From an uncultured Bacteroidales bacterium (GTDB taxonomy: Bacteria; Bacteroidota; Bacteroidia; Bacteroidales; Paludibacteraceae), in assembly GCA_934716995.1 (NCBI GenBank), contig CAKUYO010000007.1:35716-99715 (forward strand): 64,000 nt of DNA, given 5' to 3'. This document shows, piece after piece, positions 35,442 to 43,082 of the stretch (positions within the stretch are counted from its first letter, which is position 1; every line of letters starts with the position of its first letter). The notes under the pieces are model-generated. The model was not told the DNA's origin, made no database searches, and worked only from the letters and a program-made list of their open reading frames with translations. Position numbers and translations under genes: made by a program.

Positions 35442-36554
35442 ATGAAAAAGATGTTTACTTTTGTAGCCGCTATGCTGTTTTGTACCGCGGCTTTCGCAGA
35501 GGAAAAAGAACTTTTTGATCCTTCTGCCGCTTCTATCAAAGAAACCTACATCGCTCCCGGTTGGAATGTGGATGCCAATAGTTCGGCAACGTATGATGCC
35601 GCAACGGGCACTATTTCCGTCACTATTGCGAGCAATCTCGGCGCACAATGGCAGGGACAGGTGAAATTCTCGCACAATGTAACGTTTGACCCCGCTAAAA
35701 GTTATGTCCTTTCTGTAAAATTCCACTCCAATAAAGCACTGGGGGGTGTTACCCTGAAAATGGACGACAATGCCGAGGTCGTTTACGCAAATCAGGAAAT
35801 CACACTGCCCGCGGATGCCGACTATGTATTCACCTCTGCAAAAAGCAACGGCGTTGCCGGAAACAACCAAATTATGGTCTTTGACTTTGGCTATGCGGCA
35901 GCAGGAACGCAAATCACTATCAGCAATATCTCTATCAAAGAGGTAGGAGAGGCTGCTGTGGTAGAACCGGTTGAGCACCCCGCACCTGCTACCGCTCCCG
36001 CCTGTGCGGCTGCAGATGTGTTCTCTATCTATTCCGATGCCTATACCGCCGGCACGGCTATGGCTGTCGGTGGCTGGGGACAGAAAACCAAAATAGAGGA
36101 GGTAAATCTTTCTGAAACCGACAAGGCCTTCTATTGCACCAACAGCAACTATATGGGATGGGAACTTAATGCCAATGTCGCTGTCGCTCAACTGGCGGAG
36201 TATCCCTATCTGCATATGGATATCTATGTAGCCGAGCCGGGTTCCATTATGTTCCAACCTATTTGGGGCGCCGGCGGAATGGTTACCTATACATTGACTA
36301 CCGGTTGGAATAGTCTGGATATCGACCTCCTTGAAAAATATCCGGGGATAGAACTCGCTAAGATATTCCAACTCAAATGGGACGGAATGCCCGCTACGTG
36401 TTATTTCGACAACGTCTATTTCTACAAAGATACCGAAACGGCTATCCGCAATACTGCAGTTGCAGAGAAAGCGCAAAAGACTGTCATCAATGGTCAGATG
36501 GTTATCATCCGCGATGGCATCCGTTACAATGCCCTCGGTCAGGCGATGGAATAA
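35442..36554 (+). CDS. Secreted CBM-like protein with shared C-terminal module
   Basis: 370 residues. Signal peptide (AAFAEE), then a jelly-roll CBM4/9-like domain at about 25-168 (VSFNP-type YVLSVKFHSNKALGGVTLKM). A second module from about 185 (ADVFSIYSDAYTAGT...FDNVYFYKD) is paralogous to the C-terminal module of the protein at 29828. The tail INGQMVIIRDGIRYNALG is nearly identical in sense to that protein's tail. A glycan-binding role is inferred. Confidence 0.68.
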   Translation: MKKMFTFVAAMLFCTAAFAEEKELFDPSAASIKETYIAPGWNVDANSSATYDAATGTISVTIASNLGAQWQGQVKFSHNVTFDPAKSYVLSVKFHSNKALGGVTLKMDDNAEVVYANQEITLPADADYVFTSAKSNGVAGNNQIMVFDFGYAAAGTQITISNISIKEVGEAAVVEPVEHPAPATAPACAAADVFSIYSDAYTAGTAMAVGGWGQKTKIEEVNLSETDKAFYCTNSNYMGWELNANVAVAQLAEYPYLHMDIYVAEPGSIMFQPIWGAGGMVTYTLTTGWNSLDIDLLEKYPGIELAKIFQLKWDGMPATCYFDNVYFYKDTETAIRNTAVAEKAQKTVINGQMVIIRDGIRYNALGQAME

Positions 36555-36576
36555 ACATAAAACTGATTGAATAAGA

Positions 36577-36676
36577 ATAAACATAAGTGCGATAAAATAA
36601 GCATAAGTGCAATAAAATAAGCATAAGTGTGATAGAATAAACATGAGTGTGATAGAATAAACATGAGTGTGATAGA
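36577..36676 (+). repeat. Five tandem 20-bp repeats
   Basis: Five head-to-tail units of 20 bp with consensus ATAAACATGAGTGTGATAGA, differing at a few positions. The last two are identical. There are no spacers, so this is not a CRISPR array. Confidence 0.92.
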
Positions 36677-36702
36677 ATAAGAAATTAGTTAGTAGTTGTT
36701 GG

Positions 36703-36738
36703 GGAGCGGACAGAGTTCATTCTGCCCGCTCCTTTTTT
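36703..36738 (+). terminator. Intrinsic terminator after the secreted-protein cluster
   Basis: GGAGCGG/CCGCTCC stem with an inner CAGA/TCTG stem, followed by TTTTTTG. Confidence 0.88.
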
Positions 36739-36808
36739 GTTTGTTAAGCAAAACAAAATATATCCGTTTGCCATCCGTTTGATTTCGTGCTGACAAGCAT
36801 AGGTTAAA

Positions 36809-36876
36809 CTTGGGTGATTCTTGGGTGATTATCGGGTGATTAACGGGTGATTAACGGGTGATTCTGCATAGGATAG
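36809..36876 (+). repeat. Compound repeat: five GTGATT units of 11 bp plus GCATAGGATAG
   Basis: Units such as TGATTCTTGGG, TGATTATCGGG and TGATTAACGGG repeat every 11 bp and lead into TGCATAGGATAG, the same order as at 21893. Confidence 0.85.
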
Positions 36877-36924
36877 TAGGCGTTTACCCAGGAGTTGACA
36901 CCAAGTGTCTGTATGACTATGAGC

Positions 36925-37242
36925 GCGGCGCGTGTTGCGCCGCAAGACAAGGTTTTGTTTGTTTTGTTTTATAAATTCCTTTATTTCTTTAATTTCTCTC
37001 GCACCGCATAGCGAGTGCGTAGGACATCTTTTGCCAATTTTCTTCCATTTTTCTTGCCGTTTGCGGCATAGGAGACATTAGTGCCAACTGCTGGGTAGCC
37101 ACCTCAATCCCGATAGAATAAGCCCTCTCGGCTCATAGTGGCGCACATTCCGCCGGGGACGCGGGCGCCTCGCCCGCGGTGTGAATACTTTTCAGCCCGC
37201 TTAGTGGCGCACAATACCATTGTGTGCGCAGCACGCGCCACT
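36925..37242. repeat. Cluster of GC-rich palindromes in a 900-bp gene-free gap
   Basis: GCGGCGC-GTGTT-GCGCCGC at 36925-36943, then a copy of CCATTTTTCTTGCCG near 37045. An AGTGGCGC start at about 37136 is followed by GGGCG/CGCCC palindromes. A complete REP-like unit at 37203-37242 has AGTGGCGC/GCGCCACT arms with inner GCGCACAAT/ATTGTGTGCGC. No gene is supported between 36555 and 37460. Confidence 0.75.
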
Positions 37243-37307
37243 GTCAACCGCCGACGCTTGCCATAGAGGCTGTATCCACACCTTTTTGCAGGAAAAATGA
37301 GCGATTA

Positions 37308-37340
37308 TTTGCGTAATCCGAATAAATGTTGTACCTTTGC
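37308..37340 (+). promoter_or_regulatory. Promoter of rimP-nusA-infB
   Basis: TTTG (37308-37311), a 20-bp spacer, TACCTTTG (37332-37339). Start near 37346. Confidence 0.78.
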
Positions 37341-37351
37341 AGCGTGATTCG

Positions 37352-37381
37352 AATTGAGGGGACCGAGCGGTTCCCTCAATT
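37352..37381 (+). promoter_or_regulatory. Leader hairpin of the rimP operon
   Basis: AATTGAGGGGACC / GGTTCCCTCAATT with a 4-nt loop begins about six bases after the predicted start. It is followed by a CCACAAACG-type repeat at 37395-37450, also seen at 48222. A role in attenuation or mRNA stability is possible. Confidence 0.6.
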
Positions 37382-37460
37382 TCGTAGATAAAGGGCATAC
37401 AAAACGCACCGCCACAAACGTGCAACCATAAACGTAAAACCACCAACGCGAAGCAACAAT

Positions 37461-37925
37461 ATGGACAGATTTTTGGTAGAAAACCTTGTGCAAACGTATC
37501 TGAAAGATACCGATTATGCACTGATTACATTGGATATCAACCCGCAAAATGAGATTTTGATTGAGGTGGATCGGCTGCAGGGCGTTGATGTGGATTTCTG
37601 TGGTGCGCTCAACCAATATATGGTGGAGCAGTTGGACGCCGCGGGCATAGAGGACTACTCGCTTGAGGTAGGCAGTGTCAGTCTGACAGATCCGTTCAAA
37701 ACCAGAATGCAGTACGAGAAAAACCTCGGACACGATGTCGAAGTGCTGACCAATGAGGGCAGGAAACTGCGCGGGCAGTTGGTGAGCGTGGACGAAAATA
37801 CATTCGCTGTAGAGGTGGATACGCTTGTTGCCGTCGAGGGCAAGAAACGCAAACAGCACGAGATGGTAACACATACTTTCAGGTATGACGAGGTGAAATA
37901 TACCAGATACGACCTCAAATTCTAA
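37461..37925 (+). CDS. rimP: Ribosome maturation factor RimP
   Basis: 154 residues with the two-domain RimP fold: an N-terminal alpha/beta domain (ILIEVDRLQGVDVDFCGALN) and a C-terminal Sm-like domain from about 85. DYSLEVGSVSLTDPFKT corresponds to the family's YxLEVSSPGxxRPL motif, with the usual arginine-proline replaced. It acts in 30S assembly. It is the first gene of the conserved rimP-nusA-infB unit. Confidence 0.9.
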   Translation: MDRFLVENLVQTYLKDTDYALITLDINPQNEILIEVDRLQGVDVDFCGALNQYMVEQLDAAGIEDYSLEVGSVSLTDPFKTRMQYEKNLGHDVEVLTNEGRKLRGQLVSVDENTFAVEVDTLVAVEGKKRKQHEMVTHTFRYDEVKYTRYDLKF

Positions 37926-37929
37926 TTAA

Positions 37930-38068
37930 CGCTGGTTCGATATAAACAGAATCGTCTTCTTTGCCGCCGTAGGCGATAAGATTTATGGCAATTTATGGAT
38001 GTAAAAATCCAAGATTTACTTAGATTTCTTGCCGCTTGCGGCATAGGCGTTTTTATTTCGAACTCGCA
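37930..38068 (+). mobile_element. MITE-like element, copy C, inside the rimP-nusA gap
   Basis: 139 bp between TTAA target repeats (37926-37929, 38069-38072). Left end CGCTGGTTCGATATA, right end TATTTCGAACTCGCA. Core hairpin TTGCCGC-TT-GCGGCAT. The left TTAA directly follows the rimP stop codon, so the element divides an operon. Confidence 0.85.
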
Positions 38069-38112
38069 TTAATTATCCCTATTCGACTAATAATAAGAAC
38101 AAATATACAACA

Positions 38113-39366
38113 ATGGCAAAAGCACAAAATTCAATCAACCTGATTGACATTTTCTCGGAGTTCAAGGAACTCAAAAACATTGACCGCCAGACGTTCATCA
38201 ATGTGCTGGAGGATTCGTTCCGCAATGTGATTGCAAAAATGTACGGTTCGGATGCGAACTACGACGTGATTATCAACCCCGATAAGGGCGACTTGGAGGT
38301 CTATCGTAACCGCCTGGTGATGGAGGACGACGATGTGGCTAACCCCAATACGCAAATCGCACTGAGCGACGCACTCAAGATTGACGACGAGGCGGAAATC
38401 GGTGAGGAAGTAACCGACAAAGTGGACTTCCAGTCTTTCGGTCGCCGTATGATCCTCAACCTGCGCCAGACCCTTGCCAGCAAGATTCTCGAGTTGCAGA
38501 AAGAGAATATCTATATCAAGTATAGCGATATGCTCGGTCAGATCGTTTCGGGCGAACTCTATCAGGTGTGGAAGAAAGAGATGCTTCTGCTTGATGAGGA
38601 CGGCAACGAACTCTATCTTCCCAAGCAGAACCAGATACCCAACGACTATTTCCGCAAAGGTGAAACCGTACGTGCCGTAGTGGTGCAGGTGGATAACAAG
38701 AACCAGAACCCGAAAATCATCCTCAGCCGTACATCGCCGCTGTTCCTGCAACGTCTCTTCGAGCAAGAGGTGCCCGAGGTGCACGACGGACTGATTGCTA
38801 TCAAGAATATCGCCCGTATCCCCGGTGAGCGTGCCAAGGTGGCAGTCGAGTCGTTCGACGACCGTATCGATCCGGTTGGCGCCTGCGTGGGTATCAAGGG
38901 CGCACGTATCCACGGTATCGTACGCGAGTTGCGCAATGAGAATATCGATGTCATCAACTATACAAGCAATACCAACCTCTTTATCCAGCGTGCATTGGCT
39001 CCTGCCAAGATTTCTTCTATGAATATCAACGAAGAGGAAAAGAAAGCCGAGGTATATCTGCAGCCGGATGAGGTAAGTCTCGCTATCGGTAAGGGTGGTT
39101 TCAACATCAAGTTGGCTTCTATGCTTACCGGCTATCAGATTGATGTATATCGTGAGATGGACGGCGACGACTCGGATATCTACTTGGACGAGTTCAACGA
39201 CGAAATCGACCAGTGGGTGATCGATGCGCTCAAGGCTATCGGGCTGGATACCGCAAAGCAGGTGCTCAATACCCCGAAGGAAGAACTGCTGGAGCGTACC
39301 GACCTCGAAGAGGAGACTATCGACGATGTTATCCGCATCCTCGAAGCCGAGTTCGCAAACGACTAA
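38113..39366 (+). CDS. nusA: Transcription termination/antitermination factor NusA
   Basis: 417 residues. N-terminal RNA polymerase-binding domain to about 135, an S1 domain region (about 136-205, SGELYQVWKKEMLL...), KH1 (SFDDRIDPVGACVGIKGARIHGIVREL) and KH2 (LQPDEVSLAIGKGGFNIKLASML), then an acidic helix-hairpin C-terminus. The length suits Bacteroidota, which lack the proteobacterial repeats. It binds nascent RNA and the polymerase flap. Confidence 0.95.
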   Translation: MAKAQNSINLIDIFSEFKELKNIDRQTFINVLEDSFRNVIAKMYGSDANYDVIINPDKGDLEVYRNRLVMEDDDVANPNTQIALSDALKIDDEAEIGEEVTDKVDFQSFGRRMILNLRQTLASKILELQKENIYIKYSDMLGQIVSGELYQVWKKEMLLLDEDGNELYLPKQNQIPNDYFRKGETVRAVVVQVDNKNQNPKIILSRTSPLFLQRLFEQEVPEVHDGLIAIKNIARIPGERAKVAVESFDDRIDPVGACVGIKGARIHGIVRELRNENIDVINYTSNTNLFIQRALAPAKISSMNINEEEKKAEVYLQPDEVSLAIGKGGFNIKLASMLTGYQIDVYREMDGDDSDIYLDEFNDEIDQWVIDALKAIGLDTAKQVLNTPKEELLERTDLEEETIDDVIRILEAEFAND

Positions 39367-39464
39367 ATAATAAACCGGAATTTCTGGAATATCTAGGACA
39401 ACTATAATATCTAGGCTTTCTAAGAAACAACTAAAACAAACAACAACACCAATACACATTTCGC

Positions 39465-42224
39465 ATGGCAATAAAACTTATCAAGGCTTGTAAAGAACTC
39501 AATATCGGTATGTCCACCGCCGTAACCTTCTGTGCAAAGCAGGGTAAGGAAATCAATGCTGACCCCAATGTCCGCATTGATGACGACCTGTATCTGCTTC
39601 TCGCCAAGGAATTTAACAAGGATATGGCACTCAAACTCGAAGCGGAACGCAGGGCGCAGGAACGCCAGGAACGCGAAATGCCTCAGACGGTTTCTATTGA
39701 GAAACCCAAAGAACCTGTGCATATCCCTACCGAGGTGCCGCAACCGAAAGTAGTGGGTAAGATCGATCTTGACGCAGAGCGCAAGGCCAAAGAGGAAGCC
39801 GAGGCAAAAGCCAAAGCCGAAGAGGCTGCCGCACGTGCCAAAGCGGAGGCGGAGGCTGCTGCACGCGAGAAAGCCGAGCGTATCGCTCGTGAGGAGGCTG
39901 AACGCAAGGCGAAAGCAGAAGCAGAGGCAAAAGCCAAAGCAAAGGCGGAGGCGGAAGCCGCACGCAAAGCCGCAGAACAACAGCCCGAAGCCGCGGCGGA
40001 ACAGGTGGCTTCTCAGCCGGAGGAACCTAAGAAAACGGAGATTTTCCGCTTGGAGAAACCTGTGCTCAAGAATGCTCCGAAAGTGGTCGGGAAGATTGAC
40101 TTGAGCAGTATCAACCAATCTACTCACCCCACCAAGAAAACCAAGGAGGAAAAACGCAAGGAGCGTCAGGAACGCCAACAGCAGCAACAGCAGGCTAACC
40201 AGCAGGCTACCGAGAAACGGAAACGCGAGCGCATCAAGCAAAACAAGGTGGACATCAATGATGCACGCAACCAGAAAGGTAAGCCCGGCACCAAGAAAAA
40301 GGGTGTAAAAGTGGAGGTCGATGACGAGGAGGTACAGCGTCAGATCAAGGAGACTATCCAGCGTCTGCAAGGGCAGAAAGGTAAAACCAATACCAGCAAA
40401 TACAAGCGTGAACGTCGTGAACTCGAGCGCGAAAAAGTAGCGCACGAGAAAGAGGCGGAACAGGCACAGTCCAAGGTGCTGAAACTGACAGAGTTTGTTA
40501 CGGCCAACGACCTTGCCGTGATGATGAACGTGCCGGTTACCAAAGTCATCAGCACCTGTATGATGCTCGGTATGTTCGTCAGCATCAACCAGCGTCTTGA
40601 TGCCGAGACCATCAACCTTGTAGCCGAGGAATTCGGCTTCTCTACCGAGTATGTCAGTGCACACGTAGTAGAAGAACTCAATGCCGATGAGGAAATCAAC
40701 GAGGAGGACATCGAACCGCGCTGCCCGATTGTTACCGTTATGGGACACGTCGATCACGGTAAGACCTCGCTGCTGGACCATATTCGTAACACCAATGTCA
40801 TTGCCGGTGAGGCGGGCGGTATTACCCAGCATATCGGTGCCTACAATGTGAAACTGAAGAACGGACAGCGTATTACGTTCCTTGATACTCCGGGACACGA
40901 AGCGTTTACCGCTATGCGTGCACGTGGTGCGAAAGTAACCGATATCGCTATCATCATCATTGCTGCCGACGATGCCGTCATGCCGCAGACTATCGAAGCG
41001 ATCAACCACGCACAGGCTGCCGGAGTACCGATGATCTTCGCTATCAACAAGTGTGACAAGCCCGGTGCTAACCCCGACAAGATCAAAGAGCAACTCTCCA
41101 ATATGAATATCTTGGTCGAGGACTGGGGCGGCAAGTACCAGTGCCAGGAGATTTCGGCTAAGAAAGGCGACGGTGTCTTCGAACTCTTGGAGAAAGTGCT
41201 CCTTGAGGCGGAAATGCTTGATCTCAAGGCGAACCCGAAACGCCGCGCCAAAGGTTCGATTATCGAGTCGTCGCTCGACAAAGGACGTGGCTATGTGGCT
41301 ACGCTGCTCGTGGCGGACGGAACTCTCCACATGGGCGACATTGTCTTGGCAGGAACATTCCATGGCAAGGTAAAGGCAATGTTCAATGAGCGCGGGCAGA
41401 AAATCACCGAGGTGCTGCCTGGCGAACCATGTACGATTCTCGGTTTGAACGGTGCGCCGCAGGCTGGTGATGAGTTCAACGTGATGGCTACCGAGCAGGA
41501 AGCGCGAGAGATTGCCAACAAACGTGAGCAACTCCAGCGCGAGCAGTCAATCCGCACCAAGAAACACGTGGGATTGGAAGAGATCGGCCGTCGTCTGGCT
41601 ATTGGCGACTTCAAGGAACTCAATATCATCGTCAAAGGTGATGTGGACGGTTCGGTAGAGGCGCTGACCGACTCGCTCTTGAAACTCTCGACCGAGAATA
41701 TTCAGGTGAACGTCATCCACGGTGCTGTGGGTGCCATCTCGGACAGCGATGTGCTGCTTGCTGCGGCTTCCGATGCCATCATCGTCGGCTTTAACGTGCG
41801 TCCTACCGCTACGGCACGCAAGATGGCGGACAGTGAGGAGGTGGATATACGTATCTACTCCATTATCTACGATGCCCTCGAGGAAATCAAAGCCGCTATG
41901 GAGGGTATGCTTTCGCCCGAAATCAAAGAGGAAGTTACCGCTACGCTCGAGGTGCTGCAAACCTTCCATATATCCAAGGTGGGTACGATTGCCGGTTGTA
42001 TCGTGCGTGAAGGTAAGGTGAAACGTGGTAATAAATGCCGTGTCATCCGTGATGGTATCGTAATCCAGACCAGTGAATTGAGTTCGCTCAAGCATGGTAA
42101 AGATGATATCAAGGAGGCGGGTGTCAATACCGAGTGCGGTTTGAGCATCAAGTCGTTCAACGACATCGTTGTGGGCGACCTGATTGAGACCTTCGAGCAG
42201 GTGGAAGTGGCTAAAACCTTGTAA
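39465..42224 (+). CDS. infB: Translation initiation factor IF-2
   Basis: 919 residues. N-terminal IF2-N domain (IKACKELNIGMSTAVTFC), then a long Ala/Glu/Lys-rich coiled linker at about 80-290. The GTPase domain has G1 at residues 427-434 (GHVDHGKT), DTPGHEAF, and NKCD as G4. The C-terminal domains close with VGDLIETFEQ. It positions initiator tRNA on the 30S subunit. The linker DNA is highly repetitive in GCxAAAGC-type codons. Terminated by the strong hairpin that follows. Confidence 0.96.
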   Translation: MAIKLIKACKELNIGMSTAVTFCAKQGKEINADPNVRIDDDLYLLLAKEFNKDMALKLEAERRAQERQEREMPQTVSIEKPKEPVHIPTEVPQPKVVGKIDLDAERKAKEEAEAKAKAEEAAARAKAEAEAAAREKAERIAREEAERKAKAEAEAKAKAKAEAEAARKAAEQQPEAAAEQVASQPEEPKKTEIFRLEKPVLKNAPKVVGKIDLSSINQSTHPTKKTKEEKRKERQERQQQQQQANQQATEKRKRERIKQNKVDINDARNQKGKPGTKKKGVKVEVDDEEVQRQIKETIQRLQGQKGKTNTSKYKRERRELEREKVAHEKEAEQAQSKVLKLTEFVTANDLAVMMNVPVTKVISTCMMLGMFVSINQRLDAETINLVAEEFGFSTEYVSAHVVEELNADEEINEEDIEPRCPIVTVMGHVDHGKTSLLDHIRNTNVIAGEAGGITQHIGAYNVKLKNGQRITFLDTPGHEAFTAMRARGAKVTDIAIIIIAADDAVMPQTIEAINHAQAAGVPMIFAINKCDKPGANPDKIKEQLSNMNILVEDWGGKYQCQEISAKKGDGVFELLEKVLLEAEMLDLKANPKRRAKGSIIESSLDKGRGYVATLLVADGTLHMGDIVLAGTFHGKVKAMFNERGQKITEVLPGEPCTILGLNGAPQAGDEFNVMATEQEAREIANKREQLQREQSIRTKKHVGLEEIGRRLAIGDFKELNIIVKGDVDGSVEALTDSLLKLSTENIQVNVIHGAVGAISDSDVLLAAASDAIIVGFNVRPTATARKMADSEEVDIRIYSIIYDALEEIKAAMEGMLSPEIKEEVTATLEVLQTFHISKVGTIAGCIVREGKVKRGNKCRVIRDGIVIQTSELSSLKHGKDDIKEAGVNTECGLSIKSFNDIVVGDLIETFEQVEVAKTL

Positions 42225-42243
42225 TAATAGTAAGTGTAAATAA

Positions 42244-42282
42244 AAAAGAGACTGTCTGATATTTCAGACAGTCTCTTTTTTT
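42244..42282 (+). terminator. Intrinsic terminator after infB
   Basis: AAAGAGACTGTCTGA / TCAGACAGTCTCTTT with a 4-nt loop and a T run. The stem is symmetric, so it can also stop the convergent GNAT transcript. Confidence 0.93.
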
Positions 42283-42293
42283 ATTCTTGTTTG

Positions 42294-42830
42294 CTATTTG
42301 CTTAATTGGTATGCCAGTCGGAACAGCGGGTTGTCGGCTTGTATATATTCTTGTACAGGTTGGAGTTCTTTCGGCAGCCGTTCCGATAAGAGGATGTTGC
42401 CGCAATAGCGGAAACCGTATTTCTGCAGCAGGTGTTGCATACGCAGGTTGTCTTGATGAGTATCTGCGCGTACATTGTTGTATCGGCTTGCTACGTATTC
42501 CACTACTGCCGCAAAAATACCGTGATACCCCTCCAACGACGCCAGGCGGTGAATGGTGGCATAAGGTGCATTGTTCAGCCACGCACCGTCTATTTGGCTA
42601 TACGACGGGTCGGGTTCGGTTAGCATTACAAACGTGCCGGCAATGTCGCCGTTATCCAATACTATATAATTGCGACCGAGTTGTATATCTTTGGTAATCA
42701 GTTCTGTGGACGGGTAATTGTTCCCCCATTGGTTGGGGTTCCCCGCGCTCCGCATCTTCTCTCTTGCCACGGCATATATTTTTTCCAACTGCGGCAAATC
42801 CGTTATTTCCGCTTTCCGTATTGTGTACAC
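42294..42830 (-). CDS. GNAT-family N-acetyltransferase
   Basis: 178 residues when started at the GTG at 42830. The fold is visible: YTIRKAEITDLPQLEKIY, RNYIVLDNGDIAGTFVML, the acetyl-CoA-binding region IHRLASLEGYHGIFAAVVEY (a degenerate RxxGxG loop), and QHLLQKYGFRYCG near the end. The substrate is unknown. GTG is chosen because the promoter -7 box at 42851-42858 would lie inside any longer reading. The predicted leader is only about 14 nt. Confidence 0.78.
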   Translation of the reverse strand: MYTIRKAEITDLPQLEKIYAVAREKMRSAGNPNQWGNNYPSTELITKDIQLGRNYIVLDNGDIAGTFVMLTEPDPSYSQIDGAWLNNAPYATIHRLASLEGYHGIFAAVVEYVASRYNNVRADTHQDNLRMQHLLQKYGFRYCGNILLSERLPKELQPVQEYIQADNPLFRLAYQLSK

Positions 42831-42849
42831 AGTCTTTGCAAATTTCTGT

Positions 42850-42882
42850 GCAAAGATAGTGCTTTTTGCACAGATACACAAA
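42850..42882 (-). promoter_or_regulatory. Promoter of the GNAT gene
   Basis: Read on the minus strand: TTTG (42882-42879), a 20-bp spacer, TATCTTTG (42858-42851). This fixes the start of the downstream gene. Confidence 0.78.
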
Positions 42883-42885
42883 CAA

Positions 42886-42921
42886 AAAACAGAGTGCACT
42901 ATCAGCAGCACACTCTGTTTT
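42886..42921 (-). terminator. Terminator of the groS-groL transcript
   Basis: AAAACAGAGTG / CACTCTGTTTT, continuing on the minus strand into TTTTTTGTTTG. It lies about 160 bp beyond the groL stop because a MITE copy sits between them. Confidence 0.85.
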
Positions 42922-42928
42922 CAATTGA

Positions 42929-43067
42929 CATCAGTTCGATATAAGCACAATTGCATACTTTGCCGCCGTAGGCGAATAAGATTTATAGCAATTTATGGAT
43001 GCAAAAGCAAAGATTTATTTAGATCTCTTGCCGCTTTGCGGCAAAGGAGTTTTATATCAAACTTATG
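42929..43067 (+). mobile_element. MITE-like element, copy D, with TTGA duplication
   Basis: 139 bp flanked by the non-palindromic direct repeat TTGA (42925-42928, 43068-43071). This supports true target-site duplication. Left end CATCAGTTCGATATA, right end TATATCAAACTTATG; core hairpin TTGCCGC-TTT-GCGGCAA plus AGGAGTTTTAT. It lies between the groL stop and its terminator, antisense to groL transcription. Confidence 0.85.
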
Positions 43068-43082
43068 TTGATTCCGCATTGT

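Noticed and set aside
36577..36676. CRISPR array
   Set aside because: The 20-bp units are directly adjacent with no spacers and no cas genes are present.
39420..41531. 703-residue open frame antisense to infB
   Set aside because: It mirrors the repetitive GCxAAAGC codons of the IF-2 linker, has Leu/Phe/Cys-rich nonsense composition and no promoter. infB is certain.
42831..42911. Longer N-terminus for the GNAT gene
   Set aside because: The added codons cover the TATCTTTG promoter box. The GTG at 42830 gives the normal domain start.
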